64,000 nt of DNA, from contig CALSTG010000001.1 of NCBI GenBank assembly GCA_943789205.1, positions 186,001-250,000 on the forward strand, given 5' to 3'. Source of the stretch: an uncultured Flavobacteriales bacterium. Its GTDB lineage: Bacteria; Bacteroidota; Bacteroidia; Flavobacteriales_D; Crocinitomicaceae. Each line of letters begins with the position of its first letter. Positions within the stretch are counted from its first letter, which is position 1. The notes under the pieces were generated by a model. It did no database searches and was not told the DNA's origin. It saw only the letters and a program-made list of their open reading frames with translations. Position numbers and translations under genes: made by a program. This document shows, piece by piece, positions 19,701 to 28,805 of the stretch.

Positions 19701-22700
19701 TGATACACAAGCTGCTTGTGGAACATTTACTTGGATTGATGGAAATACATATACTACATCAAACAATACGGCTACCTACACTATTGTCGGTGGTGCAGCG
19801 AATGGTTGTGATTCCTTAGTGACTTTAGACCTTACAATTAGCAATACCGTAAATGGAACTGATACACAAGCTGCTTGTGGAACATTTACTTGGATTGATG
19901 GAAATATATATACTACATCAAACAATACGGCTACCTACACTTTTGTCGGTGGTGCAGCAAATGGTTGTGATTCACTAGTGACTTTAGATCTTACCATTAG
20001 CAATACCGTAAATGGAACGGATACACAAGCTGCCTGTGGAACATTCACTTGGATTGATGGAAATACATATACTACATCAAACAATACGGCTACCTATACT
20101 ATTGTCGGTGGTGCAGCAAATGGTTGTGATTCCTTAGTGACTTTAGACCTTACAATTAGCAATACCGTAAATGGAACAGATCCACAAGCTGCTTGTGGAA
20201 CATTTACTTGGATTGATGGAAATACATATTCTACATCAAACAATACGGCTACCTATACTATTGTCGGTGGTGCAGCAAATGGTTGTGATTCCTTAGTGAC
20301 TTTAGACCTTACCATTAGCAATACCGTAAATGGAACAGATCAACAAGCTGCCTGCGAAAGCTATACTTGGATTGATGGAAATACATATACTACATCAAAC
20401 AATACGGCTACCTATACTATTGTCGGTGGCGCAGCAAATGGTTGCGATTCCTTAGTGACTTTAGATCTTACCATTAGCAATACCGTTAATGGAACAGACC
20501 AACAAGCTGCCTGCGAAAGCTATACTTGGATTGATGGAAATACATATACTACATCAAACAATACGGCTACCTATACTATTGTCGGTGGTGCAGCAAATGG
20601 TTGTGATTCCTTAGTGACTTTAGACCTTACCATTAGCAATACCGTAAATGGAACAGATCAACAAGCTGCCTGCGAAAGCTATACTTGGATTGATGGAAAT
20701 ACATATACTACATCAAACAATACGGCTACCTATACTATTGTCGGTGGCGCAGCAAATGGTTGCGATTCCTTAGTGACTTTAGATCTTACAATTAGCAATA
20801 CCGTTAATGGAACAGACCAACAAGCTGCCTGCGAAAGCTATACTTGGATTGATGGAAATACATATACTACATCAAACAATACGGCTACCTATACAATTAT
20901 CGGCGGCTCGGTAAATGGATGTGATTCAATAGTCACACTCGACCTTACCATATACTCAAACAACAGTACCATTTTTACTGAGACTTTTGATAGTGGAACA
21001 ATTGCAGGTGCAAATGCTCCTGTATTATACGGTAATGGAGGTTCAGACTTTAACCCAAATTATGCACTCAGTGGAACATTTTTTGGTTGGTTCAATGTTC
21101 AAAATGGTATTGGAGATGTCGATATTTATGAGCAAAATTTTACAGGATTACAGATTGGATGTGACGTTTCAGTTGCTGTCTGGATGAGAAGCACCATACC
21201 AGTATCCGATGTGACAATGACTTTATCAGACGACAATGGAACTATTTTAAGTGTTTTAGACCCCATATTATCTGGGGCATGGCAACTTATAACTATTAGC
21301 ACTACTGTTACTACAAGTGGCCTAAACTTTCTTGTTCACTTCAATAGCACTGGAGGGAATGGTCTTGATGTGATTATGGAAGACTTAACTGTAACCCAAT
21401 CATGCGGAATAGATGCTGTTATCGCTCCAGTAAGTAATCAATGTCTAAATGGAAACAGTTTTACATTCGATGGAATGAATTCCTTGTCTTCTGCAGGTAT
21501 TACATCATATATTTGGGATTTTGGTGATAACAGTCCATTTATAAATACGCCTAGTGCGATTTATTCTTATGCTAACTCTGGGACCTATGATGTGAATTTA
21601 AATGTTTCAGATGGCGTATGTTTTGATGATACAACCATACAGGTAAATGTATACACAGATCCACTTATCGACAATCCTTCGGATGTCACTTCATGTGACA
21701 CATACGTTTTACCATCACTATCCTTTGGAAACTACTACAGCGGTTCCGATGGCTCTGGAACACTATTAAATGAAGGAGATATTATAGATATAACGCAGAG
21801 TGTTTTTGTATTTGAAGCAACGAATACGGTTCCTTCGTGCTCAAATGAAAATGAATTTGTAGTAACAATAAACAATACAATAACAACTACTGATTTTGAA
21901 ACGAGCTGTGGTCCTTATACATGGATTGATGGTATCACTTACAACGAAAGCAATACAACAGCAGTCTACACTTACCCGAATGTCTCTGCTTCAGGATGCG
22001 ATTCAGTGGTCTTTTTAAATTTAACTGTATATAGCCCGACGGTAGGGACAGATGTTATTACTTCTTGTACTCCTGTTATTTGGATTGATGGCAATACATA
22101 TACCTCATCAAATAATACTGCGACATTTACATTAATAGGTGGTGCATCAAACGGATGTGATTCTACGGTAAATCTAGATTTAACCATTAGTAGTGCTGTT
22201 TATGGTACGGATATTCAAGTCGCCTGTGAAACATTTACCTGGATTGATGGAATAAATTACACCTCAAATAACAATACAGCGACCTTTACATATCCTAATG
22301 GTGCAGTTGCAGGCTGCGACTCCATAGTAACGTTAGACCTGACTGTAAACAATTCGATTAGCTATGTAGATGTGCATGAAAGTTGTGATAATTTCACCTG
22401 GATTGATGGCAATACCTACTCTGAAAATAATACATCAGCCTCTTTTATTTATCCAGGAGGTGCAGCAAATGGCTGTGATTCTATAGTTTATTTGAGTCTC
22501 ATCATAAACAACACGAGCTATGGAACAGATTTTCAAACGTCATGCAATGACTTTACATGGATTGATGGAAACACATATACATCGAGCAATAATACAGCAA
22601 GTTATACATTTACAGGAGGGTCTTCTACAGGTTGCGACTCTATTGTGTCATTAAATTTAACGATATACAACAACGTCAACTTTACAGACATTCAAACCGC

Positions 22701-23574
22701 CTGTGATAGTTATACTTGGATTGATGGCAATACGTATACTGAAAATAACACCACCGCAACATATACATACATAGGAGGAACAAGTAATGGATGTGATTCA
22801 ATTGTGAATTTAAACCTAACAATAAATAAACTCACAAGCTTAAGCCCCGGTGTTGATTTATCCCTTTGTGAAGGCGATGTATTCACGCCGAATGCCACGG
22901 GCGCCTTATATTACTCTTGGAATGGTGGCCTAGTGAACGGAACTGCATTTACACCTCAAGTTGGCGTTAACGAATATACGGTTATAGGCACAGACATTAA
23001 CAATTGCAATGCTTCCGCAAGTATTTTCATAAACACCACAAGTTTACCTTCACTTGTTTTGACAAGCTCTGATCCTATTTGTGCAGGTGATCCTTCAGGG
23101 TCTATTTCTATTGATGTTAGCGAAGGTACACCACCCTATTCCATTGAATGGAGTAATAATGAAAATACATTCAATCTTGAGAATATCATTGCAGGCCTTT
23201 ATGATGCAATTGTTACAGATGATGCTGGTTGCCAAATAACAATAGCTGAAACAATTTCAAATCCGCTTGAGCCATGTTATGAGCTTCCTGAGACGTTCTT
23301 TTATGTCCCTAATACTTTTACTCCTGATGCAGATGAACACAATCAAAACTGGTTTATTATTCTTTCTGGAGTTGATCCACTTTCTTATTCATTGAGAATA
23401 TACAATCGATGGGGTGAGGTCATTTGGGAATCCTTTGACATTGATGCAAAGTGGGACGGCACCTATAGAAATCTTGACGTGCCCGAAGGAACATACACTT
23501 GGCAACTTGAATATCGTCGTTTATCGGAAGCTAATAAAAATACCGAAACGGGTCACATCAATTTACTTCGTTAG
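16778..23574 (+). CDS. Secreted M43 metalloprotease with long repeat array and T9SS type B domain (frameshifted)
   Basis: ORFs 16778-19030 (750 aa) and 19027-23574 (1515 aa) join if one A is restored at 19026/19027 (CCTTGTGAC where every sister repeat has CCTTAGTGAC), giving about 2265 codons. Order: signal peptide (LLFGFFITTAKAQ); M43/cytophagalysin protease with zinc site HEVGHWLGLRH at residue 260 and Met-turn NYMDYTND; a Calx-beta-like segment; a MAM-like domain; 14 nearly identical 53-residue repeats; a second beta-sandwich; a PKD domain; six diverged copies of the same repeat; an SprB-like repeat; type B C-terminal domain (YVPNTFTPDADEHNQ...HINLLR). Predicted to be secreted by T9SS and held at the surface, with the repeats as a stalk. 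Confidence 0.88.
18755..20955 (+). repeat. 159-bp coding tandem repeat array, 14 units
   Basis: Each unit encodes 53 residues built on TWIDGNTYTTSNNTATYT, NGCDSLVTLDLTISNTVNG and a QAAC start. Units alternate between a CGTFTW and a CESYTW version, and the last four share the TDQQAAC variant, showing block duplication. Unit 2 is 4 bases short and contains the frameshift. Six more diverged units follow at about 21890-22830. Two relatives occur in the LamG cargo gene near 12975-13260. Confidence 0.95.
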
Positions 23575-23652
23575 TGAAACCCTATCAATACGATCTAAGT
23601 ATACATATACTCAATTATGAAGTAAATAAATAACCTACCGTAAATATTTATC

Positions 23653-23678
23653 AAAAAGTGAGATTCGTCTCACTTTTT
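23653..23678. terminator. Bidirectional terminator between convergent genes
   Basis: AAAAAGTGAGA-TTCG-TCTCACTTTTT forms an 11-bp perfect stem with a TTCG loop and has A and T tracts on both sides. It serves the M43 gene on the plus strand and the GreA/B-like gene on the minus strand. Confidence 0.88.
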
Positions 23679-24125
23679 TTATTTCACTTTATAGACTTCA
23701 ATATCCTGTCCATTCACTGATAGAACAGCACCTGCTTTTGAACCAGTTAGTTGACGGGCAATTGGAGAATTTCCAGAAACACAAAGAATATCATAATTGT
23801 TAAAAGAAATTCTACCTAGCGGAAGCCCAATAAAAACCCAGCCAATGCTGGAAGAGATGAGGCTCCCAAACGTGACTTGAATTGAAGTCTCAACATCTTT
23901 TAGCTTTACAAAAAGTGCATCTAGATTCATTTGGTTTTGTAAATTCTGAGCCGCTTTATTTCGTTCTTGCTGCATTAATTCCCGAGAAGTATCATGCTTA
24001 TCCCCTGCCGTGCTGTTTGATTCGGCATCAATAGACTGCTGAATGTCGTCGAGAATTTTTGACGAGGCTAATATTCGATTTTGTATCACCTTATGTATTG
24101 TATCGAGTAATTCCTTCTTAACCAA
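23679..24125 (-). CDS. GreA/GreB C-terminal-domain-like protein
   Basis: 148 residues. The N-terminal half is helical and charged (possible coiled coil, about 1-85). The C-terminal part ends with SPIARQLTGSKAGAVLSVNG, which resembles the GreA/GreB C-terminal FKBP-like domain signature (SP-G-ALLGK--GD). Gre factors stimulate transcript cleavage by stalled RNA polymerase. Whether this protein does so is uncertain, because the N-terminal acidic tip motif is not obvious. Bacteroidota carry several such Gre-like proteins. Confidence 0.65.
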   Translation of the reverse strand: MVKKELLDTIHKVIQNRILASSKILDDIQQSIDAESNSTAGDKHDTSRELMQQERNKAAQNLQNQMNLDALFVKLKDVETSIQVTFGSLISSSIGWVFIGLPLGRISFNNYDILCVSGNSPIARQLTGSKAGAVLSVNGQDIEVYKVK

Positions 24126-24212
24126 GAGTTTGTTTTTATTGACAACTAAAAAAAGAAATAATTGTCTTTGTGTATGACGCTAAAGTAGTATTTTCAAACC
24201 ATAATATATTCT

Positions 24213-25295
24213 ATGAAATTTCTTTCTTTTTTATTGGTACTCATTTGCTTTAATTCAACTGCACAAGAACAAATGTCTCTAATTTTTGCAGGTGACATCA
24301 TGGGGCATGGAGGTCAGATTGAGGCAGCACATAATTCAGCTACCAACACTTATAATTACGACAATGTATTTGCTGAAATTAAAACGACCTTATCGCGTCC
24401 AGATTTTGCCATTGCCAATTTAGAGGTTACATTGGCTGGTCCGCCATACAGCGGGTATCCCCAATTCTCATCACCAGACAAATTGGCCGAGGCATGTAAG
24501 AAAAGTGGTATTGATATATTGGTGACGGCCAACAACCATTCTTGTGACCGAGGAGGTAAAGGTATTAAAAGAACGATAGAAGTTCTTGATAAACTAGCTA
24601 TTCCGCATAACGGAACCTATAAGAATACCCAGGATAGGCAGTTTAGAAATTTACTAATCCTTAGAAAAAAAAATATGCGTATTGGTCTTTTAAATTACAC
24701 CTACGGGACTAACGGATTAAAAGCTCCGAGACCTACAAGTGTAAATTATATTGACACCAATCAAATATTTCTTGATATTGAACAAAGTAAAAAAGAAGCG
24801 CTTGATGGATTAATCGCTGTCGTTCATTGGGGTAAAGAATATCAAACTCAACCAAACAAATATCAAAAGCGCATTGCTGAATTTTTATTCAGGCATGGTG
24901 TAAATATTATTATAGGTGGGCATCCTCATGTCATTCAAAGGTCAGAATTCAACAAAGATAAAAACCAGCTCGTAGCCTACTCTCTAGGGAATTTTGTATC
25001 AAATCAAGCGAGTACAAACACAGATGGCGGGATGATGCTTGAAATTACACTTGAAAAAGTAAATGGAGTATTGAAAATCAAGGATGCCTTTTACCATTTA
25101 ATATGGGTCCATAAACCAACAAGGAAGGGTCAGAAATTATTTGAGGTGCTGCCATGTTCTAAATTCCCTTTAGCAAAAATAATAACCAATAAAAGCTATC
25201 TTTTGAAAATGAAATCTTTCATTGAAAATGCTAGAGAAATAATGAAAGACAACATTAATGTCCCGGAAATCAACCATGTATTTATTGACCAATAG
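24213..25295 (+). CDS. CapA-family (PGA_cap) metallophosphoesterase-like exported protein
   Basis: 360 residues with an N-terminal signal peptide (FLSFLLVLICFNSTAQ). The core carries the CapA-family motifs: LIFAGDIMGHG, IANLEVTLAG, VTANNHSCDRG, VVHWGKEYQ, IIGGHPHVIQ and YSLGNFV. These place metal ligands in a calcineurin-like fold. CapA proteins are linked to poly-gamma-glutamate capsule production, but many homologues are not; no capB or capC is nearby, so the substrate is unknown. The 3' end overlaps the convergent desaturase gene by 14 bases. Confidence 0.85.
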   Translation: MKFLSFLLVLICFNSTAQEQMSLIFAGDIMGHGGQIEAAHNSATNTYNYDNVFAEIKTTLSRPDFAIANLEVTLAGPPYSGYPQFSSPDKLAEACKKSGIDILVTANNHSCDRGGKGIKRTIEVLDKLAIPHNGTYKNTQDRQFRNLLILRKKNMRIGLLNYTYGTNGLKAPRPTSVNYIDTNQIFLDIEQSKKEALDGLIAVVHWGKEYQTQPNKYQKRIAEFLFRHGVNIIIGGHPHVIQRSEFNKDKNQLVAYSLGNFVSNQASTNTDGGMMLEITLEKVNGVLKIKDAFYHLIWVHKPTRKGQKLFEVLPCSKFPLAKIITNKSYLLKMKSFIENAREIMKDNINVPEINHVFIDQ

Positions 25296-26757
25296 AAAAG
25301 TCTTTCCTAACACAGCGCTCAACAATTGCGGCGCTATTTAATGCAAGAGGAATACCACCTCCAGGATGAACTGTAACACCAGCAAAATATAAACCATAAA
25401 GATGCCTCGAGAAATTTGGATGTCTATAAAATGACGCTAAGGTTGAATTCGAAGCATTACCGTAAATCGAGCCATTCTTTCCAGAATACATGCGCTCCAT
25501 CATAGCTGGATCTAGCTGTTCTTCGATTTCAATAAGGGGAGCAATATCCTCTTTGAGAATCCCACTAAGCTTTTTAATAACATTGGTTCTAAGGTTATCT
25601 TTTTGTGCTGTCCAGTCTTGGCCGCTATCTATGGGTGCATTAACCATAACAAACCAATTTTCACAGCCATCCGGAGCATCCGATTTCTCAATCTTGGAGG
25701 AAATATGTATATATACGGTGGGGTCCTCAATTAATGATTTTTTCACAAACAGGTGGTTAAACTCCTCTTCATAAGCCTCAGAAAAAAATATATTGTGCAC
25801 ATCAAGGCTATCAAATGATTTACGTATTCCCCAATAAAAAACAATTGCAGAGCTTGACTTTTCTTGGCTTAATATTTTTAACGGACTTTTTAAATTTGGT
25901 AAAAGCTTTTCATATGTAAAATGAACATCCATATTACTCGTAACCAATTCACATTCTACAACTCCACCACTATGTTTTATTCCCGATACCTTTCCGTCGT
26001 TATAACAGATTTCTTCAATTCGCGTATCGAAATGAAAACGCACACCCATATCTACGGCTTTTTTATATACTGAATCACTTATAGCTACCATGCCTCCTTT
26101 TGGCATAAAAGGCCCAATATTTAGCTCAAGATGGGCGATGATATTAAACATCCCGGGACTCTTGAAAGGGTCACTTCCGTTGTAAGTTGCAAATCGATTA
26201 AAAATTTGTACCGTTTTATTGTTCTTAAAGGTTTTGGAATTCACTCGATTCATCGTGTGAAATAATCCATAGAAAGGAATTCGTTTAATCGCTCTTAAAA
26301 TATTTCTATTGAGCCAATGTCCAATGCGATGTAAGGATACTTTAATGAATACGGGATAAACTGCATTGTAATTACGTTCTAAAGCCTTTAGACAACTATA
26401 TATGTTCTTTTTATCCTCTCCGAGTTCTTCACTTAACACATCGGCAACAGCTTTACTTCCCGTAGGAAGTGCAACTCTTGTTCCATCTTCAAAGAAATAA
26501 CAGCACGATATGGGCAATTTTACGTAACTAAACTCATCATCATTATTGCTATCCAACCCAAGTAGCTCATCTATTAAATGTGGTTCCGTAAATACAGATG
26601 GTCCACGATCAAATCGATATGCTCCAATTTGTTTCGAATTGATTTTACCACCGTAGAAGGAATTTTGCTCAAAAACTTCCGTTTCAAAACCGAGAGAAGC
26701 TAGTCTTATTGCGGTTGCCATACCGCCAATACCTGAGCCAATGATTACTGCTTTCAT
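25282..26757 (-). CDS. Phytoene desaturase-family (CrtI/CrtD-type) FAD oxidoreductase
   Basis: 491 residues from the ATG at 26757 (MKAVIIGSGIGGMATAIRLA), six codons inside the ORF-track start; this puts the FAD-binding GxGxxG motif at the N terminus as usual. The C-terminal YFAGVTVHPGGGIPLALNSA motif is typical of carotenoid desaturases. The family dehydrogenates or isomerises carotenoid precursors. No other carotenoid gene is in the window, so the exact step (CrtI, CrtD or other) cannot be fixed. It overlaps the convergent CapA-like gene by 14 bases. Confidence 0.85.
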   Translation of the reverse strand: MKAVIIGSGIGGMATAIRLASLGFETEVFEQNSFYGGKINSKQIGAYRFDRGPSVFTEPHLIDELLGLDSNNDDEFSYVKLPISCCYFFEDGTRVALPTGSKAVADVLSEELGEDKKNIYSCLKALERNYNAVYPVFIKVSLHRIGHWLNRNILRAIKRIPFYGLFHTMNRVNSKTFKNNKTVQIFNRFATYNGSDPFKSPGMFNIIAHLELNIGPFMPKGGMVAISDSVYKKAVDMGVRFHFDTRIEEICYNDGKVSGIKHSGGVVECELVTSNMDVHFTYEKLLPNLKSPLKILSQEKSSSAIVFYWGIRKSFDSLDVHNIFFSEAYEEEFNHLFVKKSLIEDPTVYIHISSKIEKSDAPDGCENWFVMVNAPIDSGQDWTAQKDNLRTNVIKKLSGILKEDIAPLIEIEEQLDPAMMERMYSGKNGSIYGNASNSTLASFYRHPNFSRHLYGLYFAGVTVHPGGGIPLALNSAAIVERCVRKDFSIGQ

Positions 26758-26948
26758 ATCTAACCAAATTAACAATTGCTACCTGATTTTAGTTCTTTAT
26801 TGTCCGAAATAGATCTAAAAAGCAAAAAAAGTAGACCTTAGAAGACGTAAAAATGACATTAACCCTATATTTTACAAGGAATTCAGGTAGGTTTATCAAC
26901 ATTTAGCCCCACTTATCAACATTTTTAGCATATTTTACCCCCCAAACC

Positions 26949-26978
26949 TTGACTGACATTGATATTCGGATATATTTG
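26949..26978 (+). promoter_or_regulatory. Predicted Bacteroidota-type promoter of the HU gene
   Basis: TTGAC at 26949 and TATATTTG at 26971-26978 are separated by 19 bases, matching the TTG / TAnnTTTG promoter of the Bacteroidota primary sigma factor. The HU start codon is 39 bases downstream, leaving a leader of about 30 bases. The rest of the 26758-27017 gap shows nothing else clear. Confidence 0.65.
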
Positions 26979-27017
26979 TTGTGATAAATATTTATTAACA
27001 ATATAAAACAACTCATT

Positions 27018-27290
27018 ATGAACAAAGCAGAATTAATCGATGCAATGGCAAATGACGCTGGATTATCTAAAGCTGACGCTAAGAAAGCATTAGATGCATT
27101 CGTAGGTGCTACAACTGGAGCATTGAAAAAAGGAGACCGTATTTCTTTAGTAGGATTCGGTTCATTTTCTATTACTAGAAGAGCAGCTCGTGCTGGACGT
27201 AACCCTAAAACAGGTGCAGTAATCCAAATCGCAGCTAAAAACACTGTGAAATTCAAAGCAGGTGCTGACCTATCGTCTAGCGTAAACTAA
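27018..27290 (+). CDS. HU-family DNA-binding protein
   Basis: 90 residues, the normal length of HU. Visible signatures: MNKAELIDAMA start, the hinge GFGSFSITRRAARAGRNP with the beta-arm that grips the minor groove, and the closing VKFKAGADL. HU dimers bend and compact DNA and help replication, recombination and transcription. It has a strong predicted promoter upstream and its own terminator, so it is likely a highly expressed single gene. Confidence 0.97.
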   Translation: MNKAELIDAMANDAGLSKADAKKALDAFVGATTGALKKGDRISLVGFGSFSITRRAARAGRNPKTGAVIQIAAKNTVKFKAGADLSSSVN

Positions 27291-27311
27291 GAATTTACAA
27301 GATTTGTAAAG

Positions 27312-27337
27312 GCCATCACATTGTGATGGCTTTTTTT
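27312..27337 (+). terminator. Rho-independent terminator of the HU gene
   Basis: GCCATCAC-ATT-GTGATGGC stem of 8 bp followed by seven T, starting 22 bases after the HU stop codon. Confidence 0.92.
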
Positions 27338-27360
27338 ATGCCCTAAAATTAATACTGGTT

Positions 27361-28161
27361 CTATGTAGGGGATTGCTTTCGGATAACACGCCAAAATAAA
27401 CGAGGCAACAACCGTTTTAGGGTCACAGCTTTAATTTCTTTATTACCAATAAGTACCTCTCGTTTTTGTTTTGCTACTGCTTTCAAGAGCTGACTCACAC
27501 ACATTGAAACGGGCATACCTGTTTCTTGATTGTGATCCATAGTTCCATGCTTGTTTCCATCTGCCGATAAGGCATTGGTAGAAATTGGAGTATTAATTTT
27601 TCCAGGACAGACCATAGTAACGGAAACCCCATTTGATTCTTCCTCCAAGGCAAGGGATTCATAATAGCCATGAAGTGCATGCTTAGAGGCACTGTATGAA
27701 GATCTTAAAAAGAACCCGAATTTACCAGCAATACTACTAATAACAACAATATGCCCTTTACTTTTCCTAAGGGCCGGCAATACTGTTTTGGTCAACAATA
27801 CGTTTCCAAAAAAATTAACCTCCATAATTTTACGAACAACCTCTTCAGATGATTCTGAAGCTGAACCACGCTGACTAATACCACCATTTTGAAGAAGAAA
27901 ATCAATTTGACCATACTTTTCTATAACATGCTTGAATTTTTCTGGAAAACTCTTAGCATCTGCCAGGTCTAATGGAAGTACCGTATGCTCCTCGCTATAT
28001 TCAAGAGTCGATTTAAGCTCATTAAGAAGCTTTTCATTTCGAGAAGAAAGAATGAGTTTCGCGCCAAGGCTAGAAAGCTGAATACTGAGCTCTTTACCGA
28101 TACCCGAGCTTGCACCAGTCAGCCATACAACTTTTCCTTCAAAATTATTTTCTAGCTCCAT
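27361..28161 (-). CDS. Short-chain dehydrogenase/reductase (SDR)
   Basis: 266 residues from the ATG at 28161 (MELENNFEGKVVWLTG). The longer ORF-track start is unlikely because its extra 41 residues resemble nothing and overlap the divergent gmhA promoter region. Rossmann motif TGASSGIG, the NGG segment (LLQNGGIS), and the catalytic Ser...Tyr-x-x-x-Lys (VVISSIAG and YSASK) are all present, so it should be an active classical SDR. The DHRS7-like layout suggests a lipid or steroid-like substrate, but this cannot be told from sequence. It is divergent from gmhA with 65 bases between starts. Confidence 0.88.
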   Translation of the reverse strand: MELENNFEGKVVWLTGASSGIGKELSIQLSSLGAKLILSSRNEKLLNELKSTLEYSEEHTVLPLDLADAKSFPEKFKHVIEKYGQIDFLLQNGGISQRGSASESSEEVVRKIMEVNFFGNVLLTKTVLPALRKSKGHIVVISSIAGKFGFFLRSSYSASKHALHGYYESLALEEESNGVSVTMVCPGKINTPISTNALSADGNKHGTMDHNQETGMPVSMCVSQLLKAVAKQKREVLIGNKEIKAVTLKRLLPRLFWRVIRKQSPT

Positions 28162-28226
28162 GAGACAAAGATACAAAACAAATAAACGAAGATTCGTAAC
28201 AGATTCCTTACTTTTACAAGTTAAGT

Positions 28227-28805
28227 ATGAGCAAAGAAACAATTCGAAAACATTTTGATGAAGCGGCTGAGGCTTTAAAATCATTTAATAATGATGCAAA
28301 CCATACGAAAATTGCAAATGCCATAATCCTTATGTCAGAGGCTTTAAGCAATGGAAACAAAATAATCAGCTGTGGAAATGGTGGGTCTATGTGTGATGCG
28401 ATGCATTTTGCCGAAGAGTTAAGTGGGAAATTCAGAAATGATAGGAAGGGTTTAGCTGCTCTTTCCATATCAGACCCAAGTCATATAACGTGTGTTGCCA
28501 ATGATTATGGATTTGATGAAGTTTTCTCGAGATATGTTGAGGCCGTAGGGAACAAAGGTGACATCTTGCTTGGCATTTCGACATCGGGAAATTCAGGTAA
28601 CGTTATAAATGCTGTTAAGGTAGCGCGTAAACAAGGTATCAAAACTATTGTCCTAACAGGAAAAACAGGCGGAACATTGGCTGAATTAGCAGATCTTGAA
28701 ATAAGAGCACCACAAAGTGAATATGCCGATCGTGCTCAAGAAATACATATAAAAGTCATTCATACCTTAATTTATGGTATAGAAAGGGCGCTTAAACTTT
28801 CCTAG
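28227..28805 (+). CDS. gmhA: Sedoheptulose-7-phosphate isomerase
   Basis: 192 residues, the same length as E. coli GmhA, and similar throughout: CGNGGSMCDAMHFAEELSG, ISTSGNSGNVI, VLTGKTGG and a closing QEIHIKVIHTLI. It is a SIS-domain enzyme that converts sedoheptulose 7-phosphate to D-glycero-D-manno-heptose 7-phosphate for lipopolysaccharide or surface glycan heptose. No other heptose gene is next to it. Its last 14 bases overlap the convergent nhaC gene. Confidence 0.95.
   Translation: MSKETIRKHFDEAAEALKSFNNDANHTKIANAIILMSEALSNGNKIISCGNGGSMCDAMHFAEELSGKFRNDRKGLAALSISDPSHITCVANDYGFDEVFSRYVEAVGNKGDILLGISTSGNSGNVINAVKVARKQGIKTIVLTGKTGGTLAELADLEIRAPQSEYADRAQEIHIKVIHTLIYGIERALKLS

Noticed and set aside
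18755-20955. CRISPR-like array
   Set aside because: The 159-bp repeats are coding, contiguous and without spacers.
24213-26757. Antisense regulation from the 14-base convergent overlap of the CapA-like and desaturase genes
   Set aside because: Short tail overlaps also occur at gmhA/nhaC and cmk/glycosyltransferase; this is ordinary gene packing.
26903-27256. Minus-strand 117-aa ORF across the HU gene
   Set aside because: It overlaps the HU gene and its promoter in antisense and matches nothing recognisable.
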